DNA of 64,000 nucleotides. It comes from Methyloceanibacter stevinii (GTDB taxonomy: Bacteria; Pseudomonadota; Alphaproteobacteria; Rhizobiales; Methyloligellaceae). Positions 45,318-55,756 of this stretch are shown here, in pieces. A model generated the notes under the pieces. That model saw only the letters and a program-made list of their open reading frames with translations, ran no database searches and was not told the origin of the DNA. Both the position numbers and the translations under genes were made by a program. The stretch lies in the NCBI RefSeq assembly GCF_001723355.1, contig NZ_LPWE01000014.1:165141-229140 (forward strand), read 5' to 3'. How positions within the stretch are numbered: the stretch's first letter is position 1; every line of letters starts with the position of its first letter.

Positions 45318-45762
45318 ACTCTCTTTCGTGCGTATGCATCAGCGTGTCGAGCACTTCGCCGACCATGCTGAGATGGTCCGCGCGGTCTTCGAACTGTTGC
45401 TTGATGTCGGCCAAATAGCAGGTGGCGGAGTTCAGCCGGCTCGCGAGAAGCCGCGCCACGTGAAACGCGATCTCCGGTCGCGACCGGAGGAAGCTCGCGG
45501 CATCGTCGAAGACGAAAAGGGTGCAAGGCGTCATCGTGCGGACGGTCGCCGTGTGGGGTCGCTGCAGCAGAACGGACATCTCGCCGAACAGGGCGCCCGG
45601 TTCGTCCACGACCGCCACTTGCGTCTCGCCGCGCAAGACTTCGACCTCACCGTGCTTCAGCACGAAGAGCTGTCCCGACGTCGTACCCTCGGTCAGCAAC
45701 ACCTCACCCGCCGGAACCTCGGCAAGCGGTGTACCCTGACAGACTTCGAGAAGCGATTGCAT
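45277..45762 (-). CDS. Cyclic nucleotide-binding domain protein
   Basis: The 161-residue protein is a single CRP-type cyclic nucleotide-binding domain: GQLFVLKHGEVEVLRG and the phosphate-binding cassette GALFGEMSVLLQRPHTATV, followed by a C-terminal helix. No helix-turn-helix DNA-binding domain follows, so it is a sensor or partner rather than a transcription factor. Whether it binds cAMP or cGMP is not shown; the class III cyclase at 4996 is a distant possible source. It overlaps the phosphoesterase gene at its 3' end. Confidence 0.85.
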   Translation of the reverse strand: MQSLLEVCQGTPLAEVPAGEVLLTEGTTSGQLFVLKHGEVEVLRGETQVAVVDEPGALFGEMSVLLQRPHTATVRTMTPCTLFVFDDAASFLRSRPEIAFHVARLLASRLNSATCYLADIKQQFEDRADHLSMVGEVLDTLMHTHEREFSPGPERGSDPRL

Positions 45763-45827
45763 GACCTTGAGCCTATCGCGCGTCCAACGATTGTCAAACG
45801 GCGGCCCGGAGGCATTGCGTCACACGC

Positions 45828-48129
45828 CTATTGCCCGGACAGCCAATTGTTCAGGAGCTGTTTCCCAACATCCTCGGCCTTCAGCTTCTGATTTTGGTTT
45901 TGTTTCTTCTTCTTGTTGTTCTGTGCCTTCTTTTTGGTCTGGGGCTGGGACTGGGTGGTGGCATCGGGGGGCCGCCGCGGCGCCCGGCGCAGTGCCGGCA
46001 CCGTTTTGCTGCGCGGCGCTGCCACCGCCGATCAGCCCGCCAATGCCTTCGATCAGCTTGTCCTTGTCGATCTTGCCGTCCTTGACGACACCGTCCAGCG
46101 AACCGGCTGCGCCGCCCAATCCGCCCGGAAGATTCTTGAGGTCCTTGCCGAATTGCTTGTAGCGCGCGATCGCCTCGGCCGGGTTCTCGAGAATGCCCTT
46201 GATGTCGGGGTAGATCTTGGGGTTCGCCCAAGGCCCGACAATCATGACCGGGACGCCGAGACCCGTCATCTCCTGGCTGCGCCCCTGGCCCTGCAACGAG
46301 GCCACGAGCTGCGGATCGACGCGAAGCTTCAGCGACTGCTGGGGAAGGTTGACCGTGCCGCCGCCATTCACCGTCACGAGCGGTCCGACGAGGTGAATGT
46401 CCTTCGTTTGGGCCACACCGTTCTTGATCTGGAAGCTCGCCCCAAGCGATGCGAAATCCGTCTTCTCGGCTGCACCGCCCTGCCAACCGTTGATGGCGCC
46501 CTGTCCCAGGTTGCGGATCATCTTGGCGACGTTGATGCCTCGAATAGCGCCGTTCTTGAACTCGACGCTCGCCTTACCGCCGAGCGATCCGACCATCGCC
46601 CGCTGACTGGCGCCGGCCGCCCCGACATTGAGTGACACGGTCCCCTTACCCTCGATGGAGTCGAGGCCCGCGGCATCGTTGAGGAACGTGCGACCGTCGA
46701 AATTCTTCAAAGACGCGTTCACACGCTGCGTTGGCCGCTTGCCGCTGGCATCGATGGCCACGGTTGCATTGCCCGCACCGCCATAGAGCCCGAATTGCGC
46801 CAGCTTCGCATTGAGCTTGCCGCCATTGAGTGTGACCTGGAGGGAGACGGGCGCGATCTTGACGTCGTCGTAAACTAGTTGCTCCGCACGCAGATTAACT
46901 TTGCCGTTTACCGATCTCAGGATCGAGAAGTCGATCTTGTCGTTGCTCCAACCACTGCCGCCTGCGCGCTTGCCTCCGCCGCCTTGCTTCTTCGCGCCGG
47001 AGTTCGGGCTCTTGGATTTTTTCGGCGAGGACTTCTTGCTCCCCGTCATCGCGTTGATGTCGATCGTCTTGGCGCCGAAGGCAGCCACGACATAGGGCAC
47101 CTTGTTCGCGAGACTCGCCTGGACCTGGCCGGCGAGAACCGTACCGCGCACATTCGCCCGCAACGGGTTGATGGTGACGACGTTGTCCTTGTATTGCACG
47201 GTGCCCGCGAAGGTATCGCGGCCCATCGTGCCGGTGAGCTGGCTGAGCGTCGCCGCGCCATCCTTGTAGAGAGCCGAGCCCGACAGCGTCTTGTTCCCGG
47301 ACTTGGCGCTGAACTGGGGCAATGTCAGCGTCTCGTTCTTGTAGGACGCGGTTCCGCTCAAGCTCACCGGATCATCGAGCGTGCCGGGCAGGCTCGCCTT
47401 GATGCGCACGGGCACAGTGGCACCACCCAGGAACGGCCCGAAGTTTCCGATCACCGCACCGAGCGTCATTGCCTTGCCGTCCACCACGGCGGACGTATCG
47501 AGTTTCATCGGCTCGTCGTATCCCGGCAGCGATGCCGTGAGGTTGAGCTTCTCGATCTTCGTCCCTGGCTTCCCGCCGGACGCGGGTAGCGTCACGGTGC
47601 CGTTCGTGATGACGAGCTTGTCGAGAGAGATCGACTTCAACTGTTCGGCGAACGCGGCCATGCCCGACTGTTCGCCTTGAGCCGCGGGAGCAGCCGGTGC
47701 GGCCGGTGCCGCACCCGGTTGCGCGGCGGGCGGCGCCGGCTGGGCAGTCTGTGCCGGCGCAGGCGCGGACGCTGTGGCCTGCGGCACGGCAACGACCGGA
47801 TTGACAAGGGTCACCTCGCGCACGCGGGCGTTGCCCTGCAGGAGCCCGGTCCATGACAGATCGAACCGGACCTCCTGTGCTGTCGCGAACTCCTTGTCGC
47901 CGCCTGCCGTCGGCTGGGCGATCCCGACATCCTCGGCCACGAGGGCGAGCGTGGGAAACACGGTGATGTCCAGTGACCCGCTCACCCGAAGCCGGTAGCC
48001 GGTCATCTGCTCGACGCGCGCGAACAGTTCGTTCCGCACGTCGTCGGCGGAGATGAACATCGGGGCAACGAAAATCAGGCCCGCGATCAGGAGCACGATA
48101 GCCGTCAGGATTGAGAAGATGAGCCGCAA
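45828..48129 (-). CDS. AsmA family inner-membrane protein (frameshifted end)
   Basis: About 766 residues. One N-terminal membrane anchor (LIFSILTAIVLLIAGLIFVAPM) is followed by a long periplasmic beta-rich body typical of AsmA/TamB-like lipid-transfer proteins (FARVEQMTGYRLRVSGSLDITVFPTLALVAEDV; FKNGAIRGINVAKMIRNLGQG; GGTVNLPQQSLKLRVDPQ). An Ala/Pro-rich segment (~residues 112-145) and a Lys/Ser-rich segment interrupt it. Near 45966-45971 a run of six G (plus strand) seems one base too long; removing one gives a Gln/Lys-rich end and stop at 45828. AsmA proteins help phospholipid movement to the outer membrane. Confidence 0.87.
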
Positions 48130-48175
48130 AATGCTCCTCCGCAGGTGTGGTGGGGTGGACGCCAGTTTACAGCGA

Positions 48176-48193
48176 TTCCTGCCACGTCAGGAA
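48176..48193. promoter_or_regulatory. Inverted repeat TTCCTG-N6-CAGGAA
   Basis: A perfect six-base inverted repeat with a six-base centre lies between the divergent asmA-like and gpmA genes, 47 bases from the asmA start. It may be an operator or a small hairpin in the asmA leader. Confidence 0.4.
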
Positions 48194-48357
48194 AGGCCGC
48201 GAAAACCTGACAAAATACCGCCGTCAACGAGGAAATTGGCTTTGAAATACGCGCAAATAACGGCCAGACACAACAATGGCTGCAAGAATGTCCAGCTTGC
48301 CCTTTGGCTTGCGGCCTCATAAACCGTCACGGCGGATAATTTCCCAGGAGGAGCCCA

Positions 48358-49100
48358 ATGCCGCGCCTGATCTTGCTGAGACACGGCCAAAGCGTCTGGA
48401 ACCGCGATGCGATCTTCACGGGCTGGACGGATGTCGACCTTTGCGACAACGGCATCGAGGAGGCCAAGCACGCGGCAGCGCTCCTGAAAGACAATAATAT
48501 TCAATTCGATCAATGCTTTACCTCCTACCTACACCGCGCCATCCATACGCTCTGGATCGTTCTTGAGGCGTTGGAGAAGACCTGGCTGCCCGTGGAGCGC
48601 AACTGGCGGCTCAACGAGCGCCATTACGGAGCTCTCCAAGGACGCGAGCGCGACGTGGTCAAGGAAGAGGTCGGCGCCGAGCAACTGCATATCTGGCGCC
48701 GGAGCTATGCCGTCCAGCCGCCGGCTTTGACGGAAGACGATCCGCGCTATCCAGCAATCAAGCCAAATACAAGGGCGTGCCGGAGCGGCATCTGCCCCTG
48801 ACCGAAAGCCTGAAGGATACGGTTTCACGGGTTCTGCCGTTTTGGCAGGAACGGGTCGAACCGCTGCTGATGCAGGGACGCACGCCGCTGATCTCCGCCC
48901 ATGGGAACAGCCTGCGCGGTCTCATCAAATATCTCGACGGGATCTCCGACGAAGACATCCCCAGCCTCGAAGTGCCGACCGGAAAGCCGCTGGTCTACGA
49001 CCTCGACGATGGCCTGCGGACGGTCCGCAGCTTCTATCTGGAGGACGGCCAAGAGGCCCATAGCCTGCCGAAGGCCAAGGCGGCGCGCTCGACAGCCTAG
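48358..49100 (+). CDS. gpmA: 2,3-bisphosphoglycerate-dependent phosphoglycerate mutase (frameshifted)
   Basis: Restored length about 247 residues. The active-site [12 protein letters not shown] (phosphohistidine His11-type), [25 protein letters not shown] and the second His in [17 protein letters not shown] are all present. The frame breaks near 48762: [12 protein letters not shown] becomes [19 protein letters not shown] after adding one base. As a glycolytic housekeeping gene it is unlikely to be a true pseudogene. AGGAGGAG precedes the ATG. Confidence 0.9.
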
Positions 49101-49117
49101 TCGGCCGGCCCGGCAGC

Positions 49118-49459
49118 TTACCAAAGGTTCTGACGCCCATAGGCCCCGCAAGCGCCCTGCAGCCGGGTGTCGCCGCCCATCGCCTGGCAGATCTCCACCT
49201 TCTTGAGCGGGTTGTTGCGCACCTCCGCATCGGAAACACGCCAGCCGTAGCTGCGCGCGACACGTGCGATCTGGCGGTCCCGGCAGATCTGGGTCGAGAC
49301 CAATCCGGTCTTGTTGACCTGGAAGATTCCCTTGCAGCGGATTTTCGCGGACGCAGGGCCCGCGCAGACCGCGACCAGCACGACGAACAGAGCGCTCACG
49401 GTGATCAGCGCGGCTGCACCGCGCCATGAGACGACCGGCTTCTTGGCTGCGTGTTGCAT
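49118..49459 (-). CDS. Exported small protein, uncharacterised
   Basis: The 113-residue protein (ATG 49459, with GGAGGTGACG upstream) has a signal peptide (ALITVSALFVVLVAVCAGPASA) and a mature part of about 75 residues with four cysteines: KIRCKGIFQVNKTGLVSTQICRD, ARSYGWRVSDAEVRNNPLKKVEICQAMGG and QGACGAY. The cysteine spacing suggests two disulphides. It resembles a group of small conserved exported proteins of Hyphomicrobiales without a function. Confidence 0.75.
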   Translation of the reverse strand: MQHAAKKPVVSWRGAAALITVSALFVVLVAVCAGPASAKIRCKGIFQVNKTGLVSTQICRDRQIARVARSYGWRVSDAEVRNNPLKKVEICQAMGGDTRLQGACGAYGRQNLW

Positions 49460-49505
49460 CGTCACCTCCGTGGACCCGGCCCGGGTCGAGACGAGCCCCG
49501 GTCGC

Positions 49506-50311
49506 CTACCACTCGACGGACTGCAAGGCCGGGAAGAAGCCGTCCTCGCGGAAGGCATAAGCCTCCCCGTTCGGCCACACGGCCGCAGGACGTCCGTCGG
49601 AAACCAGGGCGCCGTCCTCGAGGCGGAGGCGCGGCAGCGGTAAGCAGACGAAGCGCTGCCCGACAATCCAGAACGAACCGAGCCCGGCCATAAGCGCGTC
49701 CGCAAATGGAAGATAGGCCTCGTTGAGATCCTCCAGCCGCTCGCTCTCCACACTGGAGTTGGCCACCACGTCACGCATCACCGACGTGACCAACGAGGCC
49801 ACGTTGTAACCTCGCGTGCCCGCGTCGCCCGAAACCAGGTTCCGCAGAGCCAGCGCGAATATCTCCAAATGCAATGCGTCGGCGATCCGGTCGGCCGCGT
49901 TGGCTTGCGCCTGGCGATAGGCCTCCGAGATCGCGGGATCTGCGCTGAGTTCGGCCAAGGCTGATCGCGCATGGACTTCGTGGTGTCCGCCCAAAGGCAG
50001 GATTCGGAACTCGAGAAGTCGATACCGGATAGTTCGTCGTTGGCCTGTTGCGGCCCCATGGCCCAGGTGAAGGATACGTCCCGAAAACCGATCAACCGTG
50101 CGTGTCGGCTCACGGCTTCCTCAACCACAATCGGGTCGAAATACGGCCGCTCCGGATCGATTCCGTTCAGGCGTGAGATAATTTTCTCGACTTCATCCAC
50201 CACGGCCACGTCCTCCCTGCGGGGCATGCCTCCAGGTGCTGCCGGAGGCGCCGTCCAATCCCGAAACTGCGTCTTTTTCTGTGTTTCGTGTTGTTTATCA
50301 CGGTCGGGCAC
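49506..50311 (-). CDS. Uncharacterised protein with DUF6745-like tail (frameshifted)
   Basis: Restored length about 268 residues. The N-terminal portion has VVDEVEKIISRLNGIDPERPYFDP and IGFRDVSFTWAMGPQQANDEL, the middle is helical (IADALHLEIFALALRNLV), and the end has CLPLPRLRLEDGALVSDGRPAAVWPNGEAYAF, reminiscent of the DUF6745 type in which a Trp-Pro-(D/N)-Gly motif recurs. A base is lost near 49982, joining LWADT to HEVHARSALAEL. No domain with a known reaction is recognised. It is not linked to the polysaccharide locus by overlap. Confidence 0.6.
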
Positions 50312-50422
50312 GAGAAACGGCGCAGCGCCGAGTGCCGACCTTGCAGCGCGAACTATACGCCCAAGCGGACCTGTGGGGAACGCCCTGTGGCGGCGTGGCG
50401 GCCGGCGCGGCGGCAGACCCTG

Positions 50423-51061
50423 CTACGCAGCCTTGTCGGCAATGCGCATGGCGATGAAAGACTTGGCCATGCCGAGGAATTTCTCCTCGGAAAACTCCGC
50501 ATCCGGGAAGAGCGTTTTCACCTCGTCTCGATCGAGCAGCCGTATTTCCTCGAAGAGCGCATCCACGTCTTCGCTGCTCGGCCGTTCCATCCAGTACTTG
50601 GCGCTGAACAACGGGATGAGCCGCCGGTACATCGAGCGCGGCAGCATATGGATCACGGGCGCGACAAAGTGCGGTTCGACAAAGAACCAGCGGTTCGGCG
50701 TCTGCACGTAGTAGCTCTTGGCGATGCGCCGAATCTCCCCGGCGAACCTGCGCTGAGCGTCCCAGTCGCCGACATGCTCGATCACCGAATTCGAATAGGC
50801 GATGTCGAAGCTATTGTCCTCGAAGGGCAGGCACGTTCCGTCCGCTTCGCGGAATATAAAGCGGCCGCGCTCTTCATTCTCGATACCGAGATTGCAGATG
50901 GTCACCTGGGGTTCCTGCGAGATGTAACCCCAGTTCTGCGGGGTACCGCCCACATCGATGATGCGGGTGTCGTTCGTAATGTTGAAGTGCTCCACGAACA
51001 GCTTCATGCGGGCCGCACGAAAGCGGTCCTGAAAGGGTCTGTAGAGTTGTTCAACACTCAT
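50423..51061 (-). CDS. Class I SAM-dependent methyltransferase
   Basis: The 212-residue protein (ATG 51061) contains a SAM-binding motif I, RIIDVGGTPQNWGYI, an acidic motif near LGIENEE, and the DNSFDIAYSNSVIEHVGDW stretch of Methyltransf_11 enzymes, followed by PNRWFFVEPHFVAPVIHMLP. It marks the left edge of the exopolysaccharide locus and faces away from it. Related genes lie in bacterial polysaccharide clusters, where they may methylate sugars or lipid carriers, but that is an inference here. Confidence 0.82.
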   Translation of the reverse strand: MSVEQLYRPFQDRFRAARMKLFVEHFNITNDTRIIDVGGTPQNWGYISQEPQVTICNLGIENEERGRFIFREADGTCLPFEDNSFDIAYSNSVIEHVGDWDAQRRFAGEIRRIAKSYYVQTPNRWFFVEPHFVAPVIHMLPRSMYRRLIPLFSAKYWMERPSSEDVDALFEEIRLLDRDEVKTLFPDAEFSEEKFLGMAKSFIAMRIADKAA

Positions 51062-51312
51062 ACGACGAACACTCCCAAGTGGCGGCAAAGCGTGTGCAGA
51101 GAGGAGGCGCACCCCGGTTTCCTGGCGGAAACGCAGGGCACGAGCACGGACATACATTTGGGAGCCTAGGCCAAGTTAATTGACGAATCGTTCCCATTCG
51201 AGCATTTGAATCGACTGAGCCTACCCCCGATCCGCCTGGCGCGTAAATGTGGCGCGGGGCTCGCGGAAACCTACGAACCGGCGCTCACAGAAGATCAAAT
51301 GATTGGACGAGC

Positions 51313-52109
51313 ATGAGTTCCGAGCAATCTCCCAGCAGCAAACATGCCGACGCGATGGGCAGCGTATCAACGTGGCGTCGCAAGCCGAGGCACTGGACGC
51401 GATTGTCTCGGCGGCAGCGCAGGGACGCGCTTTCAACGTTTTCACGCTCAACCTCGACCATCTCGTCAAGCTTCGCCAAGACCCTGCGTTCCGGAGAGCC
51501 TACAGCAAGGCCACGTTCGTCACGGCGGACGGCGCGCCGGTCGCGATGCTGGCCCGGCGTCAGTGGCAGGAGGTCGAACGCACCACGGGAGCCGACCTCT
51601 TTATCCCGCTGTGCGAGGCCGCCGCGAAGTCGAACTTGCCCATCTACCTGTTCGGGACGGAGGACGCGGTCCTCGACACCGTTTCGCAGCGCCTGGCGCG
51701 CGATACCGCAGGACAAATCTCTATCGCCGGCACCGAAGCACCGCCGCGGGACTTCAGCCCGGACAGCGCCGAGGCCGATGCGGCCTTGGACCGCATACGT
51801 GACTCCGGCGCCCGCATCTGCTTCGTCATGCTCGGCGCACCGAAGCAAGAGTTGTTCGCCGCACGGGCATTGGAACGTGGAATCCCGTGTGGGTTTGTCT
51901 GCGTTGGCGCGGCGGCGGATTTCCTGACCGGTCACCAGATCAGGGCGCCGCAGCTCTTCCAGAAACTCGGGGTCGAGTGGCTTTGGCGTCTGGGAAGTCA
52001 CCCCCGGCGCCTTGGCATGCGGTACGCGCGCTGCGCCGTGCTGTTCGCGCAGCTCCTCGCGGCCGACGCCAAAAACACCTTTCAAGGCCAACCGGGGTCT
52101 GGGCGCTAG
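51313..52109 (+). CDS. WecG/TagA/CpsF family glycosyltransferase (frameshifted start)
   Basis: Restored length about 265 residues. The catalytic part reads FNVFTLNLDHLVKLRQDPAFR, FVTADGAPVAML, LYLFG-like LPIYLFGTEDAVL, CFVMLGAPKQELFAA and GVGAAADF-like VCVGAAADFLTG, the GT26 (WecG/TagA/GumM) signature set. Near 51356 one base is missing: the true start is ATG 51313 (MSSEQSPSSKHADA) and the remainder continues GQRINVASQAEAL. It would add a sugar to the lipid-linked repeat unit. First gene of the plus-strand exopolysaccharide operon. Confidence 0.87.
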
Positions 52110-52301
52110 TACCCCGCGCAGTCTGCCCTATTTCGATTAGCCGGCCGGGCCGGGGGCGCTCGCGAAAAGGCCCAAGTTCTGTCCCCCAATTGCGTGTTTG
52201 TTCACGATTTTTTGGGATACCGATCAAATGCGCGGGACGTGCCCCGGTCGGCTCTGTTTGCAGCCGTTTCCAAGCTCATTCGAATTGGCCCGTTATCCAG
52301 G

Positions 52302-53752
52302 ATGACTGAGAAGCACATAGCCTACTATCTGGGTTCGAAGGTTATGGCCGCTCTGATCAACCTCGGAGCGCTCGCGCTCTTCGTGCGCATTGGCGGCACG
52401 GAGACGTATGCGGCCTATCTAATCATGTTCGCCTGGGCCTACATCCTGTACGGCGTGACCGTGCAGTGGCTGAAGTTCTCGTTCTTCGCCTGCTACAAGG
52501 ACGACTGCAGCAGCGACCTCGTATCCACCTATCTCGGTGTGCTTGGTCTCGGCCTGATCGCCATCTTCGTGCTTCTGTTCCTGGGATACGTGCTCGGGTT
52601 CGAGACCGCCCAGTTCGGCATCGGCCTCGTGGCACTCATTCTCGGATTGTCGCTTTACGAAGCGCTTCTGGAACTCGCGCGGATTCGGCTTCACTCACGC
52701 GTCGTCGCGGCAGGGATCCTGATCCGCGCGGTCCTCATGCTGACGCTCGGCGTCCTGTCTCTCGTCGTCTACGGAACGGCCCTTGGACTCGCTCTCGCGG
52801 TTGGCGCGGCCCATCTCGGGGCGTCGATCCCGCTGCTGGTCGATGGACGCGACAAGGTCGAGCCCAAGTTTTCCGCGGACGCGCACGCGCGCTGTGGCAA
52901 TACGGACGCCCCATGGTTCCGGCATTTGTGCTCGGCACCACAGGATGGCAACTCGATCGTCTCTTGCTGGCCCGTTTTGCTCCGCTCAGCACGGTCGGCG
53001 TCTACGGTGTCGCAACGGACTTCGTGCGGCAGACGATGGTCGTCATCTCGGAAGCGATCGCGGGAGCCTACATGTCGGTCGCTCGGGCGCAACTGGCCGA
53101 GAACCAAATCGAGAAGGCCACAAACGCGATGGGCGAGGCGTTTCTCGCCTACACCGCGCTCACGACATTCGTGATCGCCTTCATCATGCGCTTCGACCAG
53201 CTCGTCTTTGGCGTCCTGTTCGGTGCGGACGTGGCCACCGCCATAGAACCCGTGCTGTTTGCAATATTGGTGGCCAACGCCATGGCCATCTATCGGTCCT
53301 ACTATTTCGAGCAGGCCTCTCACCTGACCGAAAGCTCCAACGTGTTTCTGTTGACCGCCGTTCTCGGCTTTGCGGTTTTGGTGGTCTCGTCTTTGCTTCT
53401 GATCCCGAGCTACGGGATGCTGGGCGCGGCGTTGGGCGTGCTGCTGGGCCATGTCGCAGGCTGCCTCGTCTACGCAATCGCGTGGCGGAAGCGCTTTATC
53501 ATGAAGCTGCCCTACTTGCGCTCGGCGATCATCGCTGGGGTCGCAGGGGGAACCTACGTCCTCACAGGCTGGATCATGCAGATCGGGAGCGGCGGCGTGC
53601 TGGCGACGATTGCCAGCGTCGCCCTGTTTGCGGCCACGTCGATCGGCGTTGCGCGCGCCTTCAACATTCTATCCTTGAACGACCTGGCTGCCGGCGCACT
53701 CGTCATGATGCGTCGCAAGTTGACGCAACGGCGCAGCCCCGAAGCGAACTAG
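52302..53752 (+). CDS. Oligosaccharide flippase (Wzx-like, frameshifted)
   Basis: Restored length about 483 residues with around twelve to fourteen membrane helices, in the polysaccharide biosynthesis/MATE-type flippase family. Landmarks are IAYYLGSKVMAALINLGALALFVRIGG near the N-terminus, GRPMVPAFVLGTTGWQLDRLLLARF, and LIPSYGMLGAALGVLLGHVAGCL. The frame breaks near 52890, where one base restores HARALWQYGRPM. It would flip the undecaprenyl-linked repeat unit across the inner membrane. Its end is about 36 bases before the GT4 start. Confidence 0.88.
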
Positions 53753-53788
53753 CCGCCGCGTGCCTTTGTGCAGAAAGGAGATTGGACT

Positions 53789-54931
53789 TTGACCGCCCAA
53801 AAGCAAAACGATGCTCCGCCGGCCGAAGCCCCGCAAGTGCGTCAGGCACCCGTTGCCTCGACGGACAACATCCTGGATGGCAAGCGCGTCCTCTTCGTCG
53901 TGAACGCCGATGCCGGCGGCGGCGTCGAGCAGCTTGTGTCGACGCTTGCACCGTATCTGTCGGAGCAAGGGGCGCATGTCGAGACGTGCTGGCTCTATCC
54001 GAAGACATCGATCGGCAGCCTTTCGAAGCTACGCGGCATCCTCAAGGCGGCGAAAACGGTGAGCTGTTACAGGGCCGACATGCTCGTGACCTTCCAGCCG
54101 ACATCCTCGGTCATTGCAACGGTTGCGGCGCGGCTCACGGGCTGTCCTACCCGGGTCGTGCACCAATCGAACATGCCGCAGGATACGCATCCGATACCGC
54201 GGACCCTAGATTGGCTGGCTGGGAGCCTTGGATTCTACTCGACGATCATCATCAATTCGCGCGCCACGAACCAAGCCTTCGGTGGCTATCCCCGAAGTTA
54301 TGTCCGCCGGTTCCGGGTTATCCCTCATGGCGTCATGTACGGTGCGCCCAAGGTTGATCGCGAGGCGATGCGCAAGGCAGTCGGCGTGCCCGACGGCGCG
54401 CGCATCATGCTCGTCGCATCCAGGCTGACTCCCGTGAAGTCGGTCGGCACAATCATTTCCGCGCTGCCCCAGGTGCCGGACGCGCACCTCCTGATCGCGG
54501 GTGGCGGTGAATCCAGGGATGCGCTCCAAAAACTCAGCGCCAAACTTGGTGTCGCGGAGCGCGTGACCTTCCTCGGGATCATCCCCGCGCCGAAACTCGC
54601 GGACTACTACGCGATCGCGGACCTATTCGCCTCTGCCTCCAAGAGTGAGACATTCGGCCTCGCCACGGTCGAAGCCGCCACGCATGGCATCCCTGTGGTT
54701 GCCAGCACCATACCGGCAACGCGCGAGGTCCTGACGCTCGATGGTGAGTCGCCGGCCGTCTTTGTTGACGGATGGGACACGGCGAATTGGGCGAAGGGCC
54801 TCACCCAGGCCTTGGACGACAAAGACGTCATTGCGCGCGCCAAAGAGTTCGCGCCAAAATTTAGGGAGTGGTACAGCAACAGCCGTATGCTGAAGACCTA
54901 CGAAGAGCTTTTCCGGGAAGTCCTATCGTGA
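53789..54931 (+). CDS. GT4 family glycosyltransferase
   Basis: The 380-residue protein has the two-lobed GT-B fold: RVLFVVNADAGGGVEQLVSTLAPYL in the N-terminal lobe and, in the C-terminal lobe, GARIMLVASRLTPVKSVGTIISAL, HLLIAGGGE and ASASKSETFGLATVEAATHGIPVVAS with the EX7E signature. TTG at 53789 is chosen because AAGGAG ends just before it; a GTG at 53768 contains that site. A four-base overlap with the PIG-L gene (GTGA) couples the two. Confidence 0.9.
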   Translation: MTAQKQNDAPPAEAPQVRQAPVASTDNILDGKRVLFVVNADAGGGVEQLVSTLAPYLSEQGAHVETCWLYPKTSIGSLSKLRGILKAAKTVSCYRADMLVTFQPTSSVIATVAARLTGCPTRVVHQSNMPQDTHPIPRTLDWLAGSLGFYSTIIINSRATNQAFGGYPRSYVRRFRVIPHGVMYGAPKVDREAMRKAVGVPDGARIMLVASRLTPVKSVGTIISALPQVPDAHLLIAGGGESRDALQKLSAKLGVAERVTFLGIIPAPKLADYYAIADLFASASKSETFGLATVEAATHGIPVVASTIPATREVLTLDGESPAVFVDGWDTANWAKGLTQALDDKDVIARAKEFAPKFREWYSNSRMLKTYEELFREVLS

Positions 54932-55755
54932 CCACGGTTTTCATCTTTGCACATCAGGACGACGATTTCGGCGTCTTTCACGAGATCGCTGACGCGGTCG
55001 CGCGCAAGGAACGCGTTGTCTGCATCTACCTGACCAATGGCGCCTGGGCGGGTGTCACGCCGCAGCAGCGGAACGCCGAGAGTTTGGCCGTTCTCACAAG
55101 GCTCGGGGTCAACACCGACGACATCAAGTTTCTTGGCACCGACCTGGACATCCCGGACGGCGCGCTCGTGGAGAATCTCGACCGATGCTGGGACAAATTG
55201 CTGTCCGAAATCGCAGCGCTGGACGGCGTAACCCGCATCATTGTCCCGGCCTGGGAAGGCGGGCATCACGATCACGATGCGGCGCACTTGGTTGGGCTGG
55301 CATTGGCGCGTTACCTGGACGTCCTGGAGCAAAGCCGGCAATACCCATTCTACCGGGCGCCCGCCTTGCGTTTCTGGTTGTCGTTCGCGGCACCGCTTGA
55401 GGCGAACGGCAAGGTGATCTCGCGGCCGATCGGGTGGCGCGAACGCCTCGATTACCTCTTGCTGCTGCGCCACTATCGATCTCAGGGGCCCGTCATACTG
55501 AAGCTTGCACCGCAGCTGGCGTGGTCCTACCTGACGAAGGGCGCCCAGATGCTACAAAGGCTGAATCCGCAGCGCGCTTTGGAGGCTCCCATGGAACGAC
55601 CGCTTCTCTACGAGACCTGGGGCCTCTGCGCCTATGAGCATTTTCGAGCCTGCGCGGATCCTTTCATTGCCCGTCACATCGTAGGCAGCCCGGGTTTGGA
55701 GGCCGGCGCCCAGGCCCAGCGGCCTTCCATTGCGGAAGCATCGAAGACGGACTGA
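54928..55755 (+). CDS. PIG-L family deacetylase
   Basis: The 275-residue protein starts with GTG at 54928, inside the GTGA overlap with the GT4 gene, giving VTTVFIFAHQDDDFG, where AHxDDD is the zinc-binding motif of PIG-L N-acetylglucosamine deacetylases. A second motif, GHHDHDAAHL, supplies the remaining His and Asp ligands. It would deacetylate a sugar of the repeat unit, giving a cationic polymer, or a lipid-linked intermediate. The substrate is unknown, but position between GT4 and polymerase argues for polysaccharide. Confidence 0.9.
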   Translation: MTTVFIFAHQDDDFGVFHEIADAVARKERVVCIYLTNGAWAGVTPQQRNAESLAVLTRLGVNTDDIKFLGTDLDIPDGALVENLDRCWDKLLSEIAALDGVTRIIVPAWEGGHHDHDAAHLVGLALARYLDVLEQSRQYPFYRAPALRFWLSFAAPLEANGKVISRPIGWRERLDYLLLLRHYRSQGPVILKLAPQLAWSYLTKGAQMLQRLNPQRALEAPMERPLLYETWGLCAYEHFRACADPFIARHIVGSPGLEAGAQAQRPSIAEASKTD

Positions 55756-55756
55756 C

